This document shows, piece after piece, positions 26,035 through 34,605 of a stretch of DNA of 64,000 nt. The DNA is taken from the NCBI GenBank assembly GCA_964546955.1, contig CAZJLP010000012.1, positions 44,107 through 108,106 on the forward strand, given 5' to 3'. The DNA comes from CAZJLP01 sp964546955. Its GTDB lineage: Bacteria > Verrucomicrobiota > Verrucomicrobiia > Opitutales > Opitutaceae. The notes below the pieces were generated by a model. The model made no database searches and was not told the origin of the DNA. It saw only the letters and a list, made by a program, of their open reading frames with translations. The position numbers and the translations under genes are program-made. Numbering within the stretch: the stretch's first letter is position 1; the number at the start of each line of letters is the position of its first letter.

Positions 26035-28230
26035 ATGAGACAGTTTGGCGTCATCCCTATGATCGCATCACCTGCCCGCTTTGCGCGCACCCGCGGGTGC
26101 GGAGTTTGGGTCGCTGCTCTCGCGGCGGCCGCTGTCTCGACCGCCGCGCCGGAACTTTCCAGCGACAATCCGTTCGCTCAGGCCAGCACCTTGCCGCTCC
26201 AGTATCCCCGTTTTGACCGCATTCAGGACGCCCATTTCACGCCGGCCTTTGCCGCCGGCATGGCTCGGCAGCTCGAGGAAGTGGCGGCAATCGCGGACAA
26301 TCCGGAAAAACCGACGTTCGAGAATACTCTCGTCGCGTTGGAACGCTCCGGCGAACTGCTCGATCGCGTGAATCGGACGTTCTCGAACCTCATGGGAACC
26401 GTGGCCAATGATGCGCGTCGCGCGATCGAGAAGGAGATCACGCCGAAGCTGGCGGCCCATAGTGACGCAATTCGACTGAACGCCGCGCTTTTCGCCCGCT
26501 TAGGCACGCTCTATGCGAATCGAGCAAAACTCGCGCTGGACCCCGAGAGCGATTGGCTTCTCGAGCGCTACTATAAAGATTTTGTCCGGGCGGGCGCGAA
26601 GTTGGCTGATGCCGACAAGACCAAGCTCAAAGCGTTGAATCAGGAGATCGCGAGTCTTCAAACGGCGTTCACTCAGAACGTCCAGAAGGGCAACAACGCT
26701 GCCGCCGTCGGGGTGGAGACACGCGAGGAGCTGGCGGGGATGACCGAGGGAGACATCGCTGCGGCGGCGGCCGCAGCCAAGAGCGCGGGCAAGGACGGCA
26801 AGTACCTGATCGAAATTCGCAACACCACCGGACAGCCCCCGCTGACTTACCTGCAAAATCGCGTCCTGCGTCAAAGGATTTACGAAGCGTCATCCTCCCG
26901 CAACCAATCGGGCGAATGGGACAACCGACCGATTGTCGCGCGGCTGATTCGCTTGCGCGCAGAACGCGCCCAACTGCTGGGCTACGCCACGCACGCCGAT
27001 TATCAGTTGGAGGATCAGACCGCGGGATCGGTCGCGGTCGTCAATAAGCTGCTCGCGGAATTGGCTCCCCCTGCAGTGGCAAACGCGCGAAAAGAGGGGG
27101 AAGACATTCAAGCGGTCATCGACCGCGAAAACGGTGGATTCAAACTGGCTCCGTGGGACTGGGATTTCTATTCGGAGAAGGTGCGTCGGGAGCGCTACGC
27201 GTTCGACCAAGCCGAACTCAAGCCGTATTTCGAACTCGACCGAGTGCTGCGCGACGGCGTGTTTTTCGCTGCAACCAAGCTTTACGGCATCACCTTTCGG
27301 GAGCGGCACGACTTGCCGGTCTACGAGCCCAGTGTACAGGTATTCGATGTGTTCGAGGCGGATGGCTCCCCGCTGGCGATCTTCATCTCGGACAACTATG
27401 CGCGACCCTCGAAACGAGGAGGCGCTTGGATGAATTCTTATGTCGTGCAATCGAAGCTTCTCGGTCGCAAGCCGGTGGTCGCAAATCATCTGAACCTGAC
27501 CAAACCCGCGGAGCCCGGGGCGCCGACGCTGATGACGCCCGACGAAGTGATCACGCTTTTTCACGAATTTGGGCACGCTCTGCACGGGATGTTTTCCGCG
27601 GTGAATTATCCGCGGTTTACCGGAACGGCGGTCCCGCGGGATTTTGTGGAATACCCCTCGCAGGTGAACGAGATGTGGGCCACCTGGCCTGAAGTGCTGA
27701 AGAACTATGCGCGACATTACAAAACGGGCGAGCCGCTCCCCGAAGACCTGATGGAAAAAGTAATGGCGGTAAAACGCTTCAATCAGGGATTCCGCACGAC
27801 TGAATACCTCGCGGCTTCACTGCTCGATCAAACGTGGCATCAGCTCAAGCCCAGCGACGTGCCGCCGCCGGAACGGTGCATGGAATTCGAAGCCGAAGCC
27901 CTGCGAACGGCGGGTGTGGATTTCGCTCCCGTGCCGCCGCGCTATCGCACACCGTATTTTCTCCATATCTTTCATCACGCCTATTCCGCCGGGTACTATT
28001 CCTACCTTTGGAGCGAAGTGCTGGATGCGGACAGCGTAGAGTGGTTCAAGGAGAACGGGGGCTTGAGCCGCAAGAATGGCGATCATTTCCGCCAGACGCT
28101 TTTGTCTCGTGGCGGCAGTCGGGAAGCGATGAGCATGTTTCGCGAGTTCCGTGGAGCGCCGCCGAAGATCGATCCGCTTTTGGAACGGCGGGGTCTGACG
28201 ATGAAACGAGGGGCGGCTTCGTCGCCGTAG
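26035..28230 (+). CDS. dcp: M3 family metallopeptidase, peptidyl-dipeptidase Dcp type
   Basis: A 731-residue zinc peptidase. A hydrophobic N-terminal segment (VWVAALAAAAVSTAA) suggests export, unlike cytoplasmic E. coli Dcp. The zinc motif is HEFGHALH (His510, Glu511, His514), with the third ligand in the FVEYPSQVNEMW segment. N-terminal landmarks of the family (DNPEKPTFENTLVALERSG) are present. It should remove C-terminal dipeptides or digest short peptides. The start could be ATG 26035 or ATG 26059. Confidence 0.93.
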   Translation: MRQFGVIPMIASPARFARTRGCGVWVAALAAAAVSTAAPELSSDNPFAQASTLPLQYPRFDRIQDAHFTPAFAAGMARQLEEVAAIADNPEKPTFENTLVALERSGELLDRVNRTFSNLMGTVANDARRAIEKEITPKLAAHSDAIRLNAALFARLGTLYANRAKLALDPESDWLLERYYKDFVRAGAKLADADKTKLKALNQEIASLQTAFTQNVQKGNNAAAVGVETREELAGMTEGDIAAAAAAAKSAGKDGKYLIEIRNTTGQPPLTYLQNRVLRQRIYEASSSRNQSGEWDNRPIVARLIRLRAERAQLLGYATHADYQLEDQTAGSVAVVNKLLAELAPPAVANARKEGEDIQAVIDRENGGFKLAPWDWDFYSEKVRRERYAFDQAELKPYFELDRVLRDGVFFAATKLYGITFRERHDLPVYEPSVQVFDVFEADGSPLAIFISDNYARPSKRGGAWMNSYVVQSKLLGRKPVVANHLNLTKPAEPGAPTLMTPDEVITLFHEFGHALHGMFSAVNYPRFTGTAVPRDFVEYPSQVNEMWATWPEVLKNYARHYKTGEPLPEDLMEKVMAVKRFNQGFRTTEYLAASLLDQTWHQLKPSDVPPPERCMEFEAEALRTAGVDFAPVPPRYRTPYFLHIFHHAYSAGYYSYLWSEVLDADSVEWFKENGGLSRKNGDHFRQTLLSRGGSREAMSMFREFRGAPPKIDPLLERRGLTMKRGAASSP

Positions 28231-28336
28231 TGACAGTACGAATGCGTGGAGCAGGTGACCGAGTGCGAACGACCAGCGGTGTCAGTGTTTCGGCGCGCGC
28301 GGAACACGTTGCGTCTGGCGGATACAAATGGGTCCT

Positions 28337-28543
28337 ATGAAAACAACTAAACGGAGTGTCGGTCAGGACAGGAAACGAGTTTCGGCGCAGGATCACGAGA
28401 TCAGTTACGCAGCGAAGAAAGTGAAAGGCGCGGGAAGCGGAAAGAAGTCCAAAGCGGCGGTTTTGAAGGCGAAAAAAGGATTGGGTCGCAAGACGAGCCG
28501 GAAGGCAGTCATGCGCCGTGCGAAAGCGATCGCGGGCAAGTAA
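28337..28543 (+). CDS. Small very basic protein, DUF3606-like
   Basis: A 68-residue protein from ATG 28337 (an ATG three codons upstream at 28328 is also possible). About 30% Lys+Arg. The N-terminal half (DRKRVSAQDHEISYAAKKVK) fits the DUF3606 pattern, while the C-terminal half is a Lys/Arg-rich helix that could bind nucleic acid. A chance frame is unlikely given the protein's composition, but function is unknown. Confidence 0.6.
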   Translation: MKTTKRSVGQDRKRVSAQDHEISYAAKKVKGAGSGKKSKAAVLKAKKGLGRKTSRKAVMRRAKAIAGK

Positions 28544-28692
28544 GCGCCTCCTTCCGGATAGGATCGAGGCGGAGTCTCGGTCGGCGCGGGCTGAATTGCC
28601 CGCGCAGGCCCCGAGGGTCGGGGCCAACAGCACCTCTTGCATAAGGGCGGCGCAATGCTTGGCGGCCCGCCCGATCGATAGCAGGCCCCCGG

Positions 28693-29085
28693 TCAGACAG
28701 TAGGAACCGTGGAGCAACGGGGCACCTCGCTGAGGTTATAATAGACCGGTAGGCCCCGCGAGCGGGCGACCTTCACATCATTGTCGGCGCCTTTCGAGGC
28801 TCCGGGCAGGCGCAGCACCGCGTCGCATCGCTCGAGGAGGCGGTGGGCGATCGGGTAGACGATCTCATCCCAGAGCTCGTCGCCGATGCGCGTCGAACCG
28901 GCGGCCTCCAGCAAGGGAAGGGCGAACCATTCTCCGATCACGGGAATATGTCCCGCGCGGTAGAGCGGAAGGGCGGCAGCCTCGAGGGCCTTCAAGTTTG
29001 CCCGCATGTTTTTTGGATCGTCGTCAGTGCCGGAGCGATAGGGCCCGGCAATCAATATCATCAGCGATTTTGAAGGAAAGGTCAT
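28693..29085 (-). CDS. DUF4406 / nucleoside 2-deoxyribosyltransferase-like protein
   Basis: A 130-residue protein with a Rossmann-like start (MILIAGPYRSGTDDDPKNMR) typical of DUF4406. Also seen: HIPVIGEWFALPL, LLERCDAVLRLPGASKGADNDV and ARSRGLPVYYN, matching the fold of 2-deoxyribosyltransferases, where GxY binds the nucleoside. Substrate is unknown. Translation may start at the second Met (29061). It is divergent from the LysR gene across 51 nt. Confidence 0.85.
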   Translation of the reverse strand: MTFPSKSLMILIAGPYRSGTDDDPKNMRANLKALEAAALPLYRAGHIPVIGEWFALPLLEAAGSTRIGDELWDEIVYPIAHRLLERCDAVLRLPGASKGADNDVKVARSRGLPVYYNLSEVPRCSTVPTV

Positions 29086-29136
29086 GGCGGTTCGATGATG
29101 GCAGGCTCGCGCGTTTCCGAATAACGATTAGTTGAT

Positions 29137-30045
29137 ATGCGACCGATCACTCCCAATGATGGCAGAGTGGACGCAAAAATTCTTCCGGACATGATGGTCC
29201 TGCTCGAAGTGGCGCGGAGCGGCAGTATTACGCGGGCCGCACAGCGGCTGAACATGGTGCAGTCGAATGTAACCGCCCGAATCCAGAAGCTGGAGGAGGC
29301 GATGGGAACCGCCTTGCTGAAGCGGCTCGCGCGTGGGGTGAGACCGACGCCTGCGGGTGAGGCGGCGATTGCAATGGCGATGCGGATGGATGCGGTGCTT
29401 GACGACTTGCGTTTCGCTTTTGGCGGAGGTCGCACAGCCCGGGTCGCGAAGCTCCGGATTGGCGCAATCGAAACAGTTTTGGCGAGCCATTTGCCCGGCG
29501 TGGTCAGTGCGTTTCTGGTCCGCCACCCGCAGGTGGACGTGTCGGTGCGAACCGGGAGTTCAGTGGGACTGTTGAAGCAACTGAGAGAGGGGGAGCTGGA
29601 CGCCGTTTTCGTATCGCGGGCACCCGGACTTCCGGGCTTTCGAGAGCGTCTCGCGGTGCGAGACGAACTGGTGGTGGTGAGCGCCGCAGGCGCAAGCGCG
29701 GGGCGGACGGAGCCATGGCGAGCCGCGGGTGGCCCGCTCAAAGTTTTGGTCCAGCGGCTCGGATGTTCCTACACGGAGCGGTTGCTCGGTTTTTTGGCGA
29801 AGGAAGCGAAGCGTTCCTATCAGTTGCTGGAACTCGGTACGCTTGAAGGCATCCTCGGGTTTGCCGAAGCCGGAATGGGAATAGCGGCGATGCCGCGGGC
29901 TTTTGTGACGGCAGCGGCGTCCAAACGACGACTCAGGCTACACGCTCTTCCTCCGCGGATGCGAGAACTCGAGACTTACCTTGTCATCCAGGGAGGCGCG
30001 GAATCATCGTTTGCCGCCGGAGCATTTTTCGACGAGCAGGGCTGA
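29137..30045 (+). CDS. LysR family transcriptional regulator
   Basis: A 302-residue protein. The N-terminal winged HTH (about 15-75; MVLLEVARSGSITRAAQRLN then VQSNVTARIQKLEEAMGTAL) is followed by a periplasmic-binding-like effector domain (about 100-295; LRIGAIETVLASHLPGVVSA). It is divergent from the DUF4406 gene with only 51 nt between, so it probably controls that gene and itself; the effector is unknown. Confidence 0.93.
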   Translation: MRPITPNDGRVDAKILPDMMVLLEVARSGSITRAAQRLNMVQSNVTARIQKLEEAMGTALLKRLARGVRPTPAGEAAIAMAMRMDAVLDDLRFAFGGGRTARVAKLRIGAIETVLASHLPGVVSAFLVRHPQVDVSVRTGSSVGLLKQLREGELDAVFVSRAPGLPGFRERLAVRDELVVVSAAGASAGRTEPWRAAGGPLKVLVQRLGCSYTERLLGFLAKEAKRSYQLLELGTLEGILGFAEAGMGIAAMPRAFVTAAASKRRLRLHALPPRMRELETYLVIQGGAESSFAAGAFFDEQG

Positions 30046-30120
30046 GTGCCAGGCGGAGGCTGAGAGGAGCCGTCCGATTCGTCGTAACGAGATCAGACCG
30101 TCTTCACGAAAAATTGCGGT

Positions 30121-30217
30121 CCCGAGGTGGAGCGCGAGTTCCGAGCGCGCTTTGAATGCATTTCTACAAGGGCGTTGCCCCCCGACCAACGCGCCCGGAG
30201 GTCGCATTCCACCTCGA
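30121..30217. repeat. REP-like element, two facing half-units
   Basis: The left unit GAGGTGGAGCGCGAGTTCCG (30124-30143), followed by GCGCGC, is an imperfect hairpin. The facing end at about 30200-30217 (ATTCCACCTCGAT) is the complement of the GAGGTGGA lead-in. It lies between the LysR stop and the convergent catalase stop. Confidence 0.65.
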
Positions 30218-30250
30218 TCCGTCGCAAGGCGTTTTCAGTGCTTCCTTATG

Positions 30251-31264
30251 TTATTTCCCCCGCCGTTTTGGGCTGCGCGCGGTCACGGGTACGACGGGAC
30301 TCTTGCTGGAGCGACGCGGAGCAGAAGCGCTGGCAGGCGGTTCGCTGATCGGGTTTTCCCCACCGAGTTTTTTTGCGAAGAAGGAGATCATATCGGGATC
30401 GACACCCGGGGAGCCAAGCTGAGGTTCTTCCTCAAGCTCCGGCCAGGGCGCGCCTTTCGGCAGGTCGTCGCTTACGGTCAGCTCGCCACCATCCTCAGGA
30501 TGCGGTCCGTTAAAAACTTCGCCTGCGCGGGTGTAGTCTTCAGGGCTGAAGCGGAACAGGACCCGATGGAGGCCTCGCTCTTCATGGATGCGCGCCTCTG
30601 GAAACTTCTTGTTACTGATGTCGGGAATCGGCAGGAGCTTGCTGACGTCGGCTCCCGTCAACCGTTCCAGGGCGCGGGCATAGGCGACAATGTGGACTCC
30701 GCCGCGGACGAGGAGGAAGCCTACCATGGCTCGTGAGGTGGGATCCGAGACCATTTCGTAGACACGCATCTTGTTGGCCCGCGCACCGCACTCGAGGAAG
30801 AAATTGTGAAGCAGATCGAGCTTCAGGTTACCGCTTGAGAACACGTTGGCGCCCGTCCAGGGGAGTCCCATCGAGTCAACCGGAAGCGCGCACTGGCCCG
30901 CGGCGAGAAAATGATAGCTGTTCCGTTTGTCCTGGGCACCCTCGAGCGGCGCGGCGTGCTCCTTGGAACCGGAGGCCATGCGGCGGTCCGCGCGTTTGGT
31001 CGTACCGGAGAGCAACAGGTTGATCGTCGCGGAGACCAATTCGATGTGGGAGTGCTCTTCCGCCGCGATATTGCAGAGAAGATCGTAGAACGGTCGAAGT
31101 TTCGTGCGGTTGCGGAAATTGAACGACTGGTACGTGTAATTCATCAACGTCGACATTTCGCCGAACTTGCCTCCGAGCAGTTCCTGCACGTGAGAGGCCG
31201 CATTAGCGTTGGGTGCGCCGGGCATGGGAAGGTCAACAGGGAGTCGGTCGATACGAAGAATCAT
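30251..31264 (-). CDS. Manganese catalase
   Basis: A 337-residue non-haem catalase that breaks down hydrogen peroxide with a dimanganese site. The five expected ligands are visible: Glu36 (FGEMSTLMNYTYQSF), Glu70 and His73 (AAEEHSHIELV), Glu in NFFLECGARANK, and His in RGGVHIVAYARALE. The C-terminal tail after about residue 275 is Pro/Ser/Lys-rich and low in complexity, beyond the catalytic core. No signal peptide. It stands alone, flanked by palindromes. Confidence 0.95.
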   Translation of the reverse strand: MILRIDRLPVDLPMPGAPNANAASHVQELLGGKFGEMSTLMNYTYQSFNFRNRTKLRPFYDLLCNIAAEEHSHIELVSATINLLLSGTTKRADRRMASGSKEHAAPLEGAQDKRNSYHFLAAGQCALPVDSMGLPWTGANVFSSGNLKLDLLHNFFLECGARANKMRVYEMVSDPTSRAMVGFLLVRGGVHIVAYARALERLTGADVSKLLPIPDISNKKFPEARIHEERGLHRVLFRFSPEDYTRAGEVFNGPHPEDGGELTVSDDLPKGAPWPELEEEPQLGSPGVDPDMISFFAKKLGGENPISEPPASASAPRRSSKSPVVPVTARSPKRRGK

Positions 31265-31767
31265 GATGCGATAGGGTCAGGTTTCGGTTCGGCGAGACGC
31301 AGGGCCCGCCTGATTCTTCGATCATGGCCTCTCGTGGGCCTCCTCGGTAGCGAGGACATTGCCCGTCTGCGGCAGGGAGAACAGGGGACGAGCGGCGTCG
31401 GAACAATGCGTGTCGACCGATTCCAGTCGGATGCGCGAGCCCGCTCAACCGAACGTCCAAGTAAGTAGCGGCGAGCGCCAGCGAGTCGATCAGCCGTGTA
31501 GCCTGGCGTCCCGGTATCACCTCGGGCTTCGCGGCGATTATTTGGTTGGTGACACAGAGGTCGAAGGACGAGCAAGAGGGCACGGAGCGATTGCGGTTCG
31601 ATCGCGAAGAAAGTGGCTACGAGCGTGAGCGAGTGGCCGAGGGCGGCGGTTGGACCAAGCCCGCCACTCGCGCCCGCTCGTAGCCACGTCAGGCTTCACT
31701 GCCTCTTTCCCGTTAACGAAAACTACCGTTCCTCTGGTCGGCTCTTCCCGGCGCGGCCGGCGCCGAG
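31265..31767. other. Intergenic stretch of about 500 nt upstream of the catalase
   Basis: No supported gene. It must contain the catalase promoter near its left end. The open frames here overlap a palindrome and have no family features. The only clear structure is the hairpin at 31613-31687. Confidence 0.5.
31613..31687. repeat. Long hairpin with 25-bp arms
   Basis: The arms at 31613-31637 and 31663-31687 begin GTGGCTACGAGCG and end CGCTCGTAGCCAC; about 22 of 25 positions pair, with a 25-nt loop. No T run. Confidence 0.8.
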
Positions 31768-32433
31768 TCAGTGGCCGGCGAAGTGGGACGCGAGATTGCT
31801 CGCCAGGAGTGTATTCGGCTTCGCGCCTGCCCGGGCTTTGGCCAGGTATGCGGAATGTTCCGCCTTCGACCGGGGCCAGCTGGAGGCCAGCGCGAGGGCG
31901 AACTGAATGTCGGCGTCCGTCGGGCGCATTTCCGCCGCCTTGGTGAGGTACTCGTAGCCGCTTGTTTTCTCGTCGAAACGTGCGTGGCGGAGTGTTTCCA
32001 GAAAGAAGCCCAAATCGAAGAGCGCGACTGCCCGGCCCTGTTCGTCGGACTGCTGCACCCGCGCGCGAAGCTTGTCGATCAGATCGTTTGCCAGTTTCTG
32101 ATTCTCAGCGGCGCCCGGCTGGCCTTTGTCTTTAAAGCGTTCGGTGGCGTAGATCGCCGCGCGGCGGAGTGTTTCCATGCGGACGATGATCGGCGTTTCG
32201 GACTTCAGCAGCGCGAGCGTGTCGGATGTCAGGCGCGATCGATCGTAGGAGGGATCAACCCGCAGATGGCCGTTCCCCGGCGGCAGGGTGGGGGCGCCGC
32301 CGATGTCATACGGATGACAAATCAACGGCGTGCCGGCTGCGGCGTGGTGGACAGGCAGAAGCGAGAGAACGGCTAGGCCGAAGAGCGCGGCCGAACGCTG
32401 GAGGAACGAAAAGGAAGATGGCGAAGAGTGCAT
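31768..32433 (-). CDS. Exported uncharacterised protein with helical repeats
   Basis: A 221-residue protein from ATG 32433, preceded by AAAGAAA. A longer in-frame extension (to 32658) runs through a REP palindrome and is rejected. The signal peptide is LFGLAVLSLLPVHHAAAG. The rest is helical; its last third (LTKAAEMRPTDADIQFALAL) resembles TPR/Sel1-type packing. Cys is nearly absent. The sigma/anti-sigma genes lie upstream on the same strand, so it may be part of that transcript or a regulon member. Confidence 0.7.
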   Translation of the reverse strand: MHSSPSSFSFLQRSAALFGLAVLSLLPVHHAAAGTPLICHPYDIGGAPTLPPGNGHLRVDPSYDRSRLTSDTLALLKSETPIIVRMETLRRAAIYATERFKDKGQPGAAENQKLANDLIDKLRARVQQSDEQGRAVALFDLGFFLETLRHARFDEKTSGYEYLTKAAEMRPTDADIQFALALASSWPRSKAEHSAYLAKARAGAKPNTLLASNLASHFAGH

Positions 32434-32535
32434 GATTTCTTTGTTGATTTTCCTGTGCACAAAGAGAACTCCGCTCGCGGCTGCAGGGTTTGTAGGGGGT
32501 GGCGAGGGGCCTTCCCCTCGTGGCAAACCAAAAAA

Positions 32536-32563
32536 AGGTGGAGCCTGCCGTCCCCGGCAGGCT
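32536..32563. repeat. REP-like palindrome, GGTGGAGCCTGCCG family
   Basis: AGGTGGAGCCTGCCGTCCCC then GGCAGGCT. AGCCTGCCG pairs with CGGCAGGCT across a 4-nt loop. Confidence 0.75.
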
Positions 32564-32668
32564 GTGGGATGTCGGTGTCCTGGCAGCGTCGCACCCGAAC
32601 CAATCCTCCGGCTCATTGCACGTTGGTTTTCAGAGCTTCCACAGGACGACGGTATCACCGCCGTGAAC

Positions 32669-33781
32669 TTACTTCAGCAGATACTCGGGGATTCCCACGG
32701 CGCTCGCCCAAGTGGCCAGCATGGTTTTGTCCCCCTGCAGCGTGCCCACGCGTGTCACGCTGGAGGGCGGGGCTTTGAGGGCGGCCAGCTTGTCGTAGAT
32801 CTCGCCGCGGCGGTCGGGCCGGGCGCGTTTCAACAGGTGCCAAAGTGTGACGGCGTCCTTCTCGCTCGCGGCGGCCAGAATATCCCGCAGCGCGTCGAGC
32901 TCGCCGCTGCCAAAATCAATGCGCTGCAGGGCTGCAGTGAAGAGGTCCGATGCGTCCTCGGCAAACGGCGTACCGGGACCTTGGCCGGGCACGGTGACGC
33001 ACTTCATTCCGGAAGGGACAATGGACTGGCGGTCTCCGTGTTCGAGCGCGACGTACCCGAGCGTCACGTGAAGGATGCCGTGCTTCTTTTCGTCTACGGT
33101 GAGGGTATACGCGCAGCCCAGGTCCACCGCCGTGGCCGAAGGCGTATCCACGAAGAAGAGACGCGGGGGCGCCCAAATGAGAGCGCTGAGGGTGCCACGC
33201 GCCAATTCGAGACGATGGTCTGTCGGCGCCGTGGCGACGAGGCGCAGGCGGGAGTTGGGCTCGACGACGACTTCTCCAATTGCTCCAACCGTCACCTTGG
33301 CCCGCGATTGGCCATCGGTCTCGAGCCAGTCCCCTTGACGGAGAAGTCCGCTCCCGGGAAGAGGCTGCTGTCCCAGCTGTGGTGCGCCCGAAACGGAGGA
33401 CACCGACCACGCTCCGGCGGGGCGCTGAGGTGGCTGGCGAACGACTACGAGGCAAACGACCGCAATCGACGCAGCGAGAAGGGCGGCCCCGGCGATTAAG
33501 CGCCATGCGGACCGCGGTGGAGGAGCGGCGCGGGGCCGCTGGGTTTTGTTTTCCGCGACCGAGGAGGCGAGCTGTGCTTCAATGGCCGGCCAAAGGTCGC
33601 GAGTGGGGACCACTGCTCGGTTCATTGCGTGTACGCGATCGCGCAGGCGTTTCAAATCGTTCAGTTCATTCCGGCAGAGGGTGCATGCCTTGACATGCGC
33701 CGCGCAGTCGTCGGCGGCTGCAGGGGGAAGCGTGCCCTCCACGTAGGCATCGCAGTTTTCTTTGAATTCGTCGCAGTTCAT
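32669..33781 (-). CDS. Anti-sigma factor with zinc finger, one membrane helix and FecR-like domain
   Basis: A 370-residue protein from ATG 33781; its ATGA overlaps the stop of the sigma factor gene. The cytoplasmic N-terminus has the zf-HC2 motif (HVKACTLC with an upstream Cys). A single membrane helix (LIAGAALLAASIAVVCLVVV) leads to a periplasmic FecR-type beta region (GSGLLRQGDWLETDGQSRAK, then VEPNSRLRLV), and a helical end. It should hold the ECF sigma factor inactive until an outside signal releases it. The translational overlap strongly supports pairing. Confidence 0.9.
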   Translation of the reverse strand: MNCDEFKENCDAYVEGTLPPAAADDCAAHVKACTLCRNELNDLKRLRDRVHAMNRAVVPTRDLWPAIEAQLASSVAENKTQRPRAAPPPRSAWRLIAGAALLAASIAVVCLVVVRQPPQRPAGAWSVSSVSGAPQLGQQPLPGSGLLRQGDWLETDGQSRAKVTVGAIGEVVVEPNSRLRLVATAPTDHRLELARGTLSALIWAPPRLFFVDTPSATAVDLGCAYTLTVDEKKHGILHVTLGYVALEHGDRQSIVPSGMKCVTVPGQGPGTPFAEDASDLFTAALQRIDFGSGELDALRDILAAASEKDAVTLWHLLKRARPDRRGEIYDKLAALKAPPSSVTRVGTLQGDKTMLATWASAVGIPEYLLK

Positions 33782-34350
33782 CGAAGGGCTTCTTGCAGGA
33801 GTTTGCGCGCGCGATGGAGTTGAGTTTTCGAGGTGCCGACCGCGATGCACAAGAATTCAGCAATCTCGTTGTGTTGGTAGCCTTCGACGTCGTGCAGCAC
33901 GAAAACGGCTCGGGCTTGGGTCGGGAGTCCTGCGATGGCTTGTTCGAGGTCGAGCCGCAGGCCGCGAGTCGGTTGGCGGGATGCTGTTTCCCATGCTTCG
34001 GGGTTGTCGACCGGAGTGACGCGTTGGTGCCGACGATCCGTCGCGCGGATGTCGGTCAGGACCGTGTTCACGGCGATGCGGTGGAGCCATGGACCGAAAG
34101 CGCTGCCCTCGGCCGTGTGAAACAGAGACAGTTTTCGCCAAGCTTGAACGAACACGGCTTGCGTGAGATCTTCCGCTCGCCGAACGTTCGCGGTCATGCG
34201 CAGACAGAGGCCATAGACGCGGCCGACATGGCTGCGGTAGAGGCGTTCGAACGCCTGCATATCTCCATCGCGCGCCAGCGCGGCCAAAATGAGGTCGTCG
34301 TCCGACGCCATGCCGATTATGCCAGGGTCATTGAGGACAGCATTGTTCAT
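33778..34350 (-). CDS. ECF sigma-70 family RNA polymerase sigma factor
   Basis: A 190-residue ECF sigma factor. Region 2 is DMQAFERLYRSHVGRVYGLC then AEDLTQAVFVQAW; region 4 is IAGLPTQARAVFVLHDVEGY then IAVGTSKTQLHRARKLL. A second ATG at 34311 (MASDDDLI) is also possible. It directs RNA polymerase to promoters of its regulon, under control of the overlapping anti-sigma gene. Promoter sites of the regulon were not identified. Confidence 0.93.
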   Translation of the reverse strand: MNNAVLNDPGIIGMASDDDLILAALARDGDMQAFERLYRSHVGRVYGLCLRMTANVRRAEDLTQAVFVQAWRKLSLFHTAEGSAFGPWLHRIAVNTVLTDIRATDRRHQRVTPVDNPEAWETASRQPTRGLRLDLEQAIAGLPTQARAVFVLHDVEGYQHNEIAEFLCIAVGTSKTQLHRARKLLQEALR

Positions 34351-34535
34351 TCATCGTCTAATCAATGCCGGCCGGACCGAAAAGGTTTACTTTAAAGTGC
34401 GAAAGATGGGGTAGGGGCTGGTTCCACGTCAGAATCGGGCCGTTCTGATCGGCAAGACCGCGCTTCGCAAATTCTGAGATTCAGGTCGCTTGGATGGTTA
34501 TCATCGGGGGGAGGGGCGAGTGGTTTGCAGAGGCC

Positions 34536-34564
34536 AAAAAAATGGCGCCCCTATCGGGGCGCCA
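34536..34564 (-). terminator. Rho-independent terminator for the dehydrogenase gene
   Basis: Read on the minus strand: TGGCGCCCC, 4-nt loop, GGGGCGCCA, then seven T. It lies about 40 nt after the stop at 34606. Confidence 0.92.
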
Positions 34565-34605
34565 CGTTCAAACGATGAGGCGGCTAGCGGCCTCGCGAGT
34601 TGTGC

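Noticed and set aside
31613..31906. Small plus-strand frames near the 31613 hairpin
   Set aside because: They begin in the palindrome and have no coding signature.
32434..32658. N-terminal extension of the protein at 31768-32433
   Set aside because: It reads through a REP palindrome and displaces the signal peptide.
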